Source of the DNA: Talpa occidentalis
Taxonomy: Eukaryota > Chordata > Mammalia > Eulipotyphla > Talpidae
Length of the DNA: 64,000 bases
Direction of reading: 5' to 3'
NCBI RefSeq assembly: GCF_014898055.3
Contig: NW_026555331.1
Span: forward strand, 98,912,684-98,976,683
Below are positions 25,901 to 37,900 of this stretch, piece by piece. Each line of letters begins with the position of its first letter. Within the stretch, counting starts at the first letter, position 1. The position numbers and the translations under genes were made by a program. The notes under the pieces were generated by a model. That model worked only from the letters and a program-made list of their open reading frames with translations, was not told the origin of the DNA and did no database searches.

Positions 25901-28900
25901 TTGGAAGTATAACTTATTTTTCATTGTAACTAAAAATCTTTTATTAAGTTCTAGGTTAAAATGTTTTACAACACAGACAAAAAATGGTGTTTGTAGTAAA
26001 AATGTACAAAAATAAGAACTGGATTCTCTGATTACCTAAAATACTACTCATTCTACTATAAAAAATAATACCATTTAAAATATTAATAAGGAACAATTGT
26101 AATATTCTGGGTGTTTTATAGTAATCATAACATGCATGCGGTCTATACAAATAGTAACTCATTCTGAAACTCTAGACTCTATTACATGCAGTGTCCAAAT
26201 GAATCAATATATGAGAATTCATGATGATCATAAGTGTAACAAAGTAATACTGCTAGTACTAAAAGAATCAATCCTGAGGCACATTATAGCAAACTGATTA
26301 AAGTTACATTGGAGTCACACAAGTTGAAACTCCAAGCCTGTCACTCATAGTTTTAGGACTTTGAGCAAATTATTTAAATTCTCTGCACCTCAATTTTCTA
26401 ATCCCTAAGATGCAGAAAATAATAGTAACCTATTAATGAATTAATGTAAGTATGAAATAAGTTTATTCAGGTAAGGTGTTTGAAGTTATTGTTGAAATAA
26501 TAAATTTTATTTTATTAGTATTTTTTTTAAGATTTATTTATTTATTTATACAAGAACAGGGGAACACGCCAGATGCATGGGAGGGTGAGAGAATTCACCA
26601 GAGCCAGAGTGGGGAGCAGAACAGGCAGACTGATGAAATACACTGCTGAGGGGAGCAGCGGGTGCGGCAGGAGAGGTCTGCACGCCATGTGGGACCCTCG
26701 CCCGGTGGCCAGGGATTGAACTGGTGCTGCAGAGGCTGCAGGCAGCTACGCAGCCCAGTGCTCAACCACTGCGCCACCAGGGATTAGTATTCTTAACATC
26801 AGTTTAATCAAACTTCAGAAAAGTTCAACCATGGAAATTAATGTTGTTATTATAATGTAGGTAATTATTTATAGACATACTCCTCTATACACATTTGTTA
26901 AAATGAAATCATAGCTGAGAAATAAAAGATTTCTTTCTTGGTAGGGAACTGTATGGGAACAAAGAAAGCAAAAGCATAAGAGAATATCTGGTTAAAGATG
27001 TTAGCATAGGGCCTCCCCGGTGGCGCAGTGGTTGAGCGCTGGGTTGTGAAGCTGCCCACAGCCTCTGCAGCGCCGGTTCGATCCCCGGCTGCTCCCCGGC
27101 CACCGGAGGAGGGTCCCACATGGTTCGCAGACCTCTCCTGCTGCCCGCTGCTCCCCTCAGCAGTGTACTTCGGTCCTTTTGCCTGCTCTACTCCCCACTC
27201 TGGCTTTGGTGAATTCTCTCACCCTCCCATGCTTCTGACTGTACCCAGTACTTGTATAAATAAATAAATAAATAAATCTTCAAAAAAAAAAAAAAAGATG
27301 TTAGCATAGTATAAGACTGGTTTAAGTTCATTGTACCTTGAAATGACTGATTAACAGTTGTTAAGCTTTTCAAAGAATCACAGTATCCTGAGAAGCCTTA
27401 CATATGCATTTTCTTCTTTGCAATTCTAAATCCATCTATATCTTTCCATTTCTACTCCCCTGAGTTGACATCATCCTAACTGGGCTCATTTCTGTCTTCT
27501 CCCCTTCCTCACATCTTTTCATGGGGAAGTCACAAAATGACTCATACCATACTCAGATGTACAGAGAATATATAACTCCTATATTTCATTAAAACTTGTC
27601 TGAAATTCTAAAACTTCTCTGAATTAGAGAAAACAAGAACTAGACATTGAGCACTGTCACCTGTTCTATGAATTAAGCAATTCAAGGTTAACATAACTTC
27701 TTTGGAATTCCTTATTCTAAACAAGCTGGTCCCACCAAATTTGCTTTTTGATCAGTTTGGAATGGGCAAGTCTGGAAAGCATTCTTCTCTCCTAAGATCT
27801 GTCAAACCCAGGACCAGCTTCACAGTTAAGTGCCTAGCTACATGTTATAAATTGATAAGCTCCAGAAAAAAAGTTAGAAAAAAAGGAATTAGAAAATCAC
27901 TTTTTTTTAATTAATAAATTTTATTTTTATATTCCCCATACAATTGCAATCCCCCCATTCTGACCCCAATCCCTCCCCTCCCGCCCCCCACCCCCAAAAA
28001 GTGTCTCTGGTTCATAGTTTTTGTTGATTTTGATTTTCACTTTCTTATAGCTATTCATTTTCCTGGTCCCTTATTTAAGTTTTCTAGATCCCTGCTATGA
28101 GTGAGACCATCCGGTATTTTTCTTTTTCTTTTTGGCTTATTTCACTGAGCATGATCCCTTCCAGCGTCATCCATGTTGCTGCAAATTGCATGTGTTTATC
28201 TTTTTTGAATGCTGAGTAATATTCCATGGTATATATGTACCACATCTTCTTGATCCAGTCATCTATTTTTGGGCATTTGGGCTGTTTCCAAAGCTTAGCT
28301 ATTGTAAACAGTGCTGCTATAAACATAGGGGTGCAGGTGTTCTTTGGAATTGATGTTTCTGTGTTCTTTGGGTAAATACCTAGGAGTGGAATTGCTGGAT
28401 CCTGTGGAAGCTCTGTGTTTAGTAGGTCCAGAAATCTCCACACAGCTCTCCATAGTGGTTGGACCAGAAAATCACTTTTAAGTCATCTGCTTCATAAAGC
28501 TTCTATGCTAAGATCTGTCCCTGCTAATGAAAAATTATTTTAGATTAAGTCATAATTTTCTCCAGTTACTTATGCAGATCTTAAGAGGGCACAGTAAGCT
28601 GTTGTTAGTCAATAACATTTTAGTATGTGTTTATCTTACAGCCTCTCTATCAAGCCCAAAATCTTCAGCAAAACTGCACAAGAATCTTCCATTTTTTAGT
28701 AGCAGTGTTAGAGGAATGCTTAATAAAGTTCCTTGGAGTTTTTTATTCAAGGTATTATTCAAGTAGTAATATGATTATTCTTCATTTAAGGACATGAAAA
28801 AAGCTGATGAACATATGGAATTAATGACATATCCTACTGAAAAAAATAACAGCTCAGTTCCTCTGTGCTCTATAAATAGCATCAAGAAAGACTTTACTGA

Positions 28901-31900
28901 CAAGTCTGAGGAATTCATCCAATATAAAAAGGTAACGTTTCAACCATCACCAAGCATTTTCCCACATGTTTCCCAATGAATTTTTATTTAATCTTTATAA
29001 TATTTAAAATTAGTTCTGATTAAAAAATTAGCTTAACTTCTCTCTAGCATCAGTTGACACTATAGGGAAGAGGTCCTCAAATAAGACTGCGTCTATGTCA
29101 TTGTTGGAACAAAAAAAATTTCTCACGAGGATCTTACATTATTCTTTCCTATGAGGCAAACCACGCATTTAAACAGTGACTTGAGGGCCTCCCCGGTGGC
29201 GCAGCAGTTGAGCGCTGGGTTGCGAAGCTGCCCGCAGCCTCTGGGACGCCGGTTCGATCCCCGGCTGCTCCCCAGCCACCGGAGGAGGGTCCCACATGGC
29301 GCGCAGACCTCTCCTGCCGCCCGCTGCTCCCCTCAGCAGTGTACTTCGGTCCTTCTGCCTGCTCTGCTCCCTGCTCTGGCTCTGGTAAATTCTCTCACCC
29401 TCCTGCGCTTCTGACTGTACCCAGTGCTTGTATAAATAAATAAATAAACAAACAAACAAAAGAGTTCTCCTTTAAAAAAAAAATAAAAAATAAACAGTGA
29501 CTTGAAAAGTGTGACACAGATACCACCATATACAAAAAACTAATTTATTGTAGGGGACCCAAGAGCATACAGTAGAGAAAGGAAAATCTCTTCAAAAAAT
29601 GGTGTTGGGAAAATTGGACAGCCATATACTAAAAAATAAAACTAGATTACTGCCTCACACCATACACAAAAATTAATTCAAAATGGATTAAAGATTTGGA
29701 TGTAATAACCCCTTAAGCCATGAAATACATAGAAGAAAATAGGCAAAACAGCCCTTGAATTGGCTTCAGGGATATCTTTGGGGACTCAGTTACACAGAAA
29801 GGGAAACAAAAGCAAAAATAAACAAATGGAACTATAAGTTTTTTGTTTTTTGTTTTTTTTTTAAAGAGGCACGTATTTTATTTATTTGTTTATACATGCA
29901 CTGGGTACAGTCAGAAGCACGGGAGGGTGAGAGAATTCACCAGAGCCAGAGCAGGGAGCAGAGCAGGCGGAAGGACCGAAGTACACTGCTGAGGGGAGCA
30001 GCGGGCGGCAGGAGAGGTCTGCGCACCGTGTGGGACCCTCCTCCAGTGGCCGGGGAGCAGCCAGGGATTGAACCGGCGCCGCAGAGGCCGCGGGGAGCTT
30101 CGCAACCCAGCGCTCAACCGCTGCACCACCGGGGAGGCCCAACAAATGGAACTATAAGTTAAAAGCCTTCTGCACAACCAAAGAAACTAAATGATACACT
30201 ACCAAATGATACACTACCAAATGTGTACCCTATATGCAATCAGGGGTTAATATTTAAAATCTACAGACTTCATACAATTAAACAATCAAAAAATGAAAGA
30301 AAATCTAGATAATTTCCAGGTAACATTCAGAAAGCCAACAAACACATCACAGCATATAATCACAGAAATGCAAATCAAAACCACAGTGAGATACCACCAT
30401 AAACATTGAGAATGGTCCATGACAAAAAGACCAGAAACAGGTGTTGACAAGGGTGTGGAAAAAGGGAATCCTTGTATACTCTTGAAGGGAATGTATCCTA
30501 GTCCTGTCTCAATAGAAACAGTATAGATTTTTCTCAAAACATTAAAAACAGAAGTAACATGTGATCCAGCAATTCCACTTCTGGGTATCTACCCAACAAA
30601 TTCAAAGGAATATATGCACTCATGTATTCATTGCAACACTATTTATAGTAGCCAAGCTATAGAAACAGCCTAAGTGCCCTTCAATGGACACTTAGGCTAA
30701 AAAAGCTGTGGTATATATACCCAGTGGATTATACTGGCCATTTTAAATGTGTATAGTTTGTTGTATGAAAATTGTAACTCAATAAATTTCTAAAATATAT
30801 CAGATGAAATTTAAAATTCTATTTTTTTAACTTTTGAAAATCCTTTTCTACAAGATGACTATAATTTCTACAAGATGACTATAATTTCCTATATTTTTAT
30901 GTCAGATTCCCTTAAAACATGCTATATGACCTGTAGCATATTTAGGTGGCACAGAGTTTTTCATGATTTTACTGAAATTTTTCATTTTGGTTTTGCCTTA
31001 TTTTATTCTTTTCTATCTTAATAACACTATTTAAGTAATACCCATTTTTTTAACCCTCGCTATATATTTTCCCAAAGGCAAAAAGATTATTCTCGTGACC
31101 TACCTACATTCACTGTCTTTGTAATTTAAGTGAGGTAATTTTGCAAACAAGAAAATCCATGCTCAGTTTTCAACAAAGAGTTGGTATTCAGCTTTTTTGA
31201 TTTCTAACTGTCACCTATCTGAAAAGTGAGGCTCCTTATAACAATAATATTCAGAAAATTTCAGGAGGAAAGATAATTAGTCAATAATAATTAGTAAATA
31301 ACTAGGGAAACTACTAAGTAGTTTTCAGGATTCTATAGTAATCCTGAAGATGGATCTTAATTTGATTTTTAAAAGTTATATTGTTCAAACAATAGCATTT
31401 ACATTATACTTGAGACTAAAATTAAAGCAAGAATTATAAACCATTTTATAGTCTTTTCTGAAGATTTCTCTGGTTGCTAGGTTCCTAAGTGTTATTACTT
31501 CAGGAGTGAATTCCATGAGGAAGTTTTTTTTTTTTAAGTTATAAATTCCAGTTTATTGAGAAAGAGACATTATTAAGCACATTATTATGATCTCATTTGT
31601 GCTCAACGTAGTATTTTTTCAAAGGTAAGGGGGAGGGTTAGCAATTATTAAAAAGGGTGTGAAAATACAATTTATGATTACAAATAGTTTTATTAAGCCC
31701 AAGACATAATAGAGCATTACAAGAACCCAACTACATTTCACTAAAGATAGAAATATGTATTTAACAATAACAACAAAAAGCCTATTATTGAAGATACACT
31801 AATACAGAAAAATTAAGAGAAATTCATTATGAGATTTCAAAAGTTAATATTCCCAACAATTTGACTAAATGATTTGGGTACTGTGATGCAGGAGGAGGTA

Positions 31901-34900
31901 GAAATAAGATTTGCAGATTCCTTTTAGTTCCATTACACTAATATTGAATATGTTCAATATACCTTCAAGATTGGGTAAGGCTACAGAGTCAAGTTTTTAA
32001 CATGAAATGCATGGTAGTTCACTGTCTACTTTTCCTATTCACAGAGCTTTTTCACAAGATTTTTTAAGTTTCTGAAATAAATCCACTACATTTCTCAGAC
32101 AAAAGCAAGAGGAGTCATTATTGTATTTATCCTCGAATCACCATAACCTCTACTACCTGTGTCACTCTTCACACATCCCAGAAGACCTGACAGATACAGA
32201 ATGGCTGCTCACAAATGTGCTTTTTCTGTATAAAAGCTGGGATTTTGCATAATGTGATCCTTACTCTGTAATAATAACATCAGCAACTGTTAACATTTAT
32301 TGAGTACTTATTTTTTGCAAATACTGAGTTAAATGTAATTCTAAAAACAATCCTACAAGATAAGAAATGGCATCATCTCCCAGGGGAAGATAAGGAAAGT
32401 TGTTACATTTAAGGACTATGCCCAGATATTTGAAGCGTTTTGCTTATATATGGGAACTCCCCAACAAGCTCTTTTTTTTTTTAATAATAAATTTTATTGT
32501 TATATTCCCCATACAATTGCAGCCCCCCCATTCTGACCCCAATCCCTCCCCTCCCGCCCCCGCCCCCAAAAAAGTGTCTCTGGTTCATAGTTTTTTGTTG
32601 ATTTTGATTTTCACTTTCTTATAGTTATTCATTTTCCTGGTCCCTTATTTAAGTTTTCTAGATTCCTGCTATGAGTGAGACCATCTGGTATTTTTCTTTT
32701 TCTTTTTGGCTTATTTCGCTGAGCATGATCCCTTCCAGCGCCATCCATGTTGCTGCAAATTGCATGTGTTTATCTTTTTTGAATGCTGAGTAATATTCCA
32801 TGGTATATATGTACCACATCTTCTTGATCCAGTCATCTATTTTTGGGCATTTGGGTTGTTTCCCAAGCTTAACTATTGTAAACAGTGCTGCTATAAACAT
32901 AGGGGTGCAGGTGTTCTTTGGAATTGATGTTTCTGTGTCCTTTGGGTAAATACCTAGGAGTGGAATTGCTGGATCATATGGAAGCTCTATGTTTAGTAGG
33001 TCCAGAAATCTCCACACAGCTTTCCACAGTGGTTGGACCAGTTTGCACTCCCACCAACAGTGCAGAAGAGTTCCTTTTTCTCCACACCCTCGCCAACATT
33101 TGTTGTTGCTAGTTTTTTTAATATGTGCCATTCTCACTGGTGTAAGATGGTATCTCATGGTAGTTTTGATTTGCATTTCCCTGATGGCCAGTGATGTTGA
33201 ACATTTTTTCATATGCCTGTTGGCCATTTGCATTTCCTCTTCAGAGAAGTTTCTTTTTAGCTCTTCTGCCCATTTTTTGACTGGATTATTTTCTTTGTTG
33301 TTGTTGAGTCTCATCAGCTCTTTGCAGATTTTTGTGATCAGTCCTTTATCATTAGTGTTGGGTGCAAAAATGTTCTCCCAGTTGGTGGGGTTTCTCTTTG
33401 TTTTTGTTATTGTCTCTTTTGCTGTGCAGAAGCTCTTTAATTTGATGTAGTCCCAGCTGTTGATCTTTGCCTTCACTATCACTGCTTTGGGTGATGTGTC
33501 TGTAAAGATGTCTTTGATGTGCAAATCACGTAGTGTTTCGCCTATATTTCCTTCTATATATTTTATGGTTTCAGGTCTTATGTCTAGTTCTTTAATCCAT
33601 TTTGAGTTGATTTTTGTGTATGGTGTGAGGTAGTGGTCAAGCTTCATTCTTTTGCATGTAGCGACCCAGTTTTCCCAGCACCATTTATTGAACAAACTTT
33701 CTTTGCTCCAATGCATAGTCTTTGCTCCTTTGTCAAAGATTAGTTGACCATAAATCTGTGGGTTTATTTCTGGATTTTCTATTCGATTCCATTGGTCTGT
33801 ATGTCTGTTCTTGTTCCAATACCATGCAGTTTTGATGATTATGGCTTTGTAGTATAGTTTGAAGTCTGGGAGTGTAATGCCTCCATTCCCTTCTTTTTTT
33901 TTCAGGAGAGCTTTGGCTATTCGGGGTTTTTTGTGATTCCATATGAATTTCATCAATAATTGTTCTATTTCTTTGAAGAATGACATTGAAATTTTGATTG
34001 GAATAGCATTGAATCTGTATATTGCTTTTGGAAGAATGGCCATTTTAATAATGTTTATTCTTCCAATCCACGAGCAGGGGATGTCTCTCCATTTCTTTGT
34101 GTCTTCTTCTATTTCTTTTAACAGTGTTTTATAGTTTTCTTTGTATAGGTCCTTTACCTCTTTTGTTAGATTTATTCCCAAATATTTGATTTTTTTTGTT
34201 TCAATAACAAAAGGGATGGTTTTTTTGATTTCTTCTTCTTCAGATTTATTGTTTGTGTATAGGAAGGCTACTGACTTTTGCGTGTTGATTTTGTATCCTG
34301 CCACTTTACTGAACTGATTGATGAGTTGAATTAGCTTTTCTGTGGAGTTTTTGGGGTTCTCTATGTATAATATCATATCGTCTGCAAATAGTGATAGTTT
34401 GACTTCTTCTTTTCCTATTTGGATTCCTTGGATGTCTTTCTCTTGTCTTATTGCCCTGGCTAGGACTTCCAGTATTATATTGAAAAGCAGTGGTGAGAGT
34501 GGACATCCTTGTCTTGTTCCAGATCTTAATGGAATTGCTTTCAGCTTTTCACCATTGAGAATGATACTGGCTGTTGGCTTGTCATAGATGGCCTTTATGA
34601 TGTTGAGGTATGTTCCTTGTATCCCAAGAATTTCAAGGGCTTTTATCATGAATGGGTGTTGCACTTTGTCGAAAGCTTTCTCAGCATCTATTGATATTAT
34701 CATATGGTTTTTATATTTCTTTTTGTTGATATGTTGGATAACGTTGATTGATTTTCGGATGTTAAACCATCCTTGTGCCCCTGGAATGAATCCTACTTGG
34801 TCGTGGTGAATTATCTTATGGATACATTGTTGGATTCTGATGCTAAAATTTTATTGAGGATTTTTTCATCAGTGTTCATTAGGGAGATTGGCCTGTAGTT

Positions 34901-37900
34901 TTCCTTTTTTGTGTTGTCCTTGTTCGGTTTTGGTATTAGTGTAATGTTGGCTTCATAGAACGTGTTTGGTATTGTCCCTTCCTTCTCAATTTTTTGGAAG
35001 AGTTTGTGAAGGATAGGCACTAATTCGTCTCTGAATGTTTGGTAGAATTCATTTGTAAATCCATCAGGTCCTGGGCTTTTGTTTTTGGGGAGGTTTTTGA
35101 TTACCATTTCAATTTCGCTAATTGTAATTGGTCTGTTTAGGTGTTCTATTTCTTCTTTATCTAGCTTTGGGTGATTGTAGAGTTGTAGGAATTTGTCCAT
35201 CTCCTCTAGATTGTTAAACTTGTTTCCATATAACTGTTCATAGTAGTTACTGATTATTCTTTTGATTTCTGCTGTGTCCGTTGTGATTTCTCCTCTTTCA
35301 TTGATGATCCTGTTTATTTGTGCTTTCTCCCTTTTTTCCTTTGTGAGCCTGGCTAGGGGTTTGTCTATTTTATTGATTTTTTCAAAGAACCAGCTCTTGG
35401 TTTCATTGATCTTTTGGATTGTTTTTTTAGTTTCAATTTCATTTATTTCTGCTTTGGTTTTTATTATTTCTTTTCTTCTACTGGTTTTGGGGTTTTTTTG
35501 TTGTTTCTTTTTCTAGATCTTTGAGCTTCGAGATTAGGTTGTTTCTTTGAGTTCTTTCTTGTTTCTTGATGTGAGCTTCTATTGCTATATATTTTCCTCT
35601 TATTACTGCTTTTGCTGCATCCCATACATTTAGGATATTGGTGTCCTCCTTGTCGTTCAATTCAAAAAATTTTTTAATTTCTTCTTTCATCTCCTCATTA
35701 GTCCAGTGGTCTTCCAGTAGTGTGGTTTTTAATCTCCATGAGGTAGGAAAGTTCCTTGCCTTCTTTTTATGGTTTATTTCTAGTTTGATGCCTTCATGGT
35801 CAGAAAAGATGGTTGATATGATTTCAATCTTGGTGTATCTGTTGATGTTTGTCTTGTGCCCCAGTATGTGATCGATCCTGGAGAATGATCCGTGTGCGCT
35901 TGAGAAAAATGTGTACTCTGTTTTTTTGGGATTTAGTGTTCTATAGATGTCTGTTAAGCCCAATTGCTCTAGGTCCTTATTTAGAGCTTTGGTTTCTTTA
36001 CTTATTTTTTGTCTTGTTAATCTATCCATTGTTGATAGTGGTGTGTTGAAGTCTCCCACTACGTATGTGTTTTCTCTGATGTCTGTTTTCAGAGAGGACA
36101 ACAGTTGTCTGATATATTTTGGTGCTCCTTCGTTTGGTGAGTATATGTTAATGAGCGTTATTTCTTCTTGAAGTATTGTCCCCTTGATCATAATGTAGTG
36201 ACCATTGGGGTCTCTTTTTATCTTTTTGAGTTTGAAATTTGTTTTATCTGATATAAGTATAGCTGTTCCTGCTTTCTTTTTTGGTCCATTTGCTTGTAGG
36301 ATTGTTTTCCATCCTTTAACTTTGAGCGTATTTTTATCTTTTGTAGCTAAATGTGTTTCCTGGAGACAGCAAAAGGTTGGGTTTTGTTTCTTAATCCAGG
36401 CTGCAACTCTGTGTCTTTTTATTGAAGAGTTTAGTCCATTTACATTTAGAGTTAATATTGATATGTTAACATCTGTATTTGCCATTGTGTTTGTCTTTCC
36501 TTTGATTTTGTTTATTTATTCTTTTAATAACTTTTTTTTTTTTGGCCTTCTTTCATTGTTATTCGTCCCTCTGAGGTTCTGGCTTTAGGACTCCTTGTAG
36601 TACTTTTTGGAGTGGGGGTTTAGTTGCAATGAAATTCCGGAGTTTCTGTTTGTCTGGGAAGGTCCATATTCTTTCTTCAAAGAGGAAGGAGAGCTTTGCG
36701 GGATAGAGTATTCTTGGTTGGCATCTGTTTTCTTGGAGTCTGTTGACTATGTCCCTCCACTCTCTCCTTGCCCGTAGTGTTTCTTCGGAGAAGTCTGATG
36801 TCAGCCTGATTGGCTTTCCTTTGAATGTTATCTGTTTCTTCCCTCTTGCCAGCTTCATTATTTTTTCCTTGTCCTGGATTCTAGGGAGCTTTACTATTAT
36901 GTGTCTTGCTGTATTTTTTCTTTCGTCGTGGAAGTTTGGTGTTCTTCTTGCTTCTTGTATATCAATTTTCAGCTCCTTCTTCACATTTGGGAAGTTCTCT
37001 TCAATTATCTCTTTGAATATTTTCTCTGTTCCTACTTCTCTCTCCTCTCCTTCTGGTATTCCTATAACTCTTATATTTCCTTTCCTCATGGAGTCAGATA
37101 GTTCCCGAAGTCTTTCTTCATTCTTTTTCCTTCGTACTTCTCTTTCCTTTTCTGTTTTGGTTCTTTTTATTTCTGTGTCTTCAAGAGCACTTATTCGTTC
37201 TTCCATTTCATCAATTCTGCTTTCATTGCTTTTCCCAGAATTCTTTAGTTCTTCCACTAATTCTTTGATCTCCTGCATTTCTTTTACTTCCCTCTTTAGG
37301 GACTCAATTTCATTCTTCTGATCGTTGATTAATTTTCCCTTATCATTGTTTTCCTTTATGACTTGTCAGTTTTTTAATCACGGCAATTTTAAATTCTCTT
37401 TCTGGAAGGCTCAGAAGTTCTTCCAAGTTACTGTCGTTGCAATCTGGGGGCTGGTTTTCTTTTTGTGGTGTGCTTTTTCTCTGGAGAGTTGCTAGGTTGC
37501 GTGTGGTTCTTCTCCTCCCTACTGTCTGTTTTCTAATTTGCCGTATGCGTTGGGACACTGTGTTGTTGGGACTGGCCGGCATCTTGGGTGGGCTTCTCTG
37601 CTCCCCTCTGGTTCCTCCAGGAGTCATCTGTCAGTTTCAAGCAGTCTTTATTGGAGAAAGGTCCCTGTCCTAAAATGCCGATGTGGGGACACACTCCCCT
37701 GTGCGCCTGGTCTGCCCCAGCGGTGGGTTCCTGTTCCCCCTCTGGGCTTGGACTGCAGGCCAGAGGGGGTCTGGCGTGGGCGAACTTCCCCTGCTCACCT
37801 CTGGCTCCTGAGGAAGCCTTGTGCAGGTAGTCTTTACTGAAGAAATGTCCCTGTTCTAAAATGGTGATGTGGGACACACTCCCTGCGCGTCCAGTCTCAG

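Larger units (their letters stand above)
24431..28790 (+). other. ABCB5: ABCB5 intron, 4.4 kb
   Basis: Unassigned 24431-25593. Then SINEs at 25594, 26523 and 27010, MIR 26275-26475, unassigned 27310-27890, a truncated L1 at 27905-28465, and unassigned to 28790. It ends CATTTAAG. Confidence 0.88.

Noticed and set aside
32989..33450. 153-codon and other plus-strand frames opposite the full-length L1
   Set aside because: They are antisense shadows of ORF2, and the same peptide recurs at 14268-14594 opposite another L1 copy.
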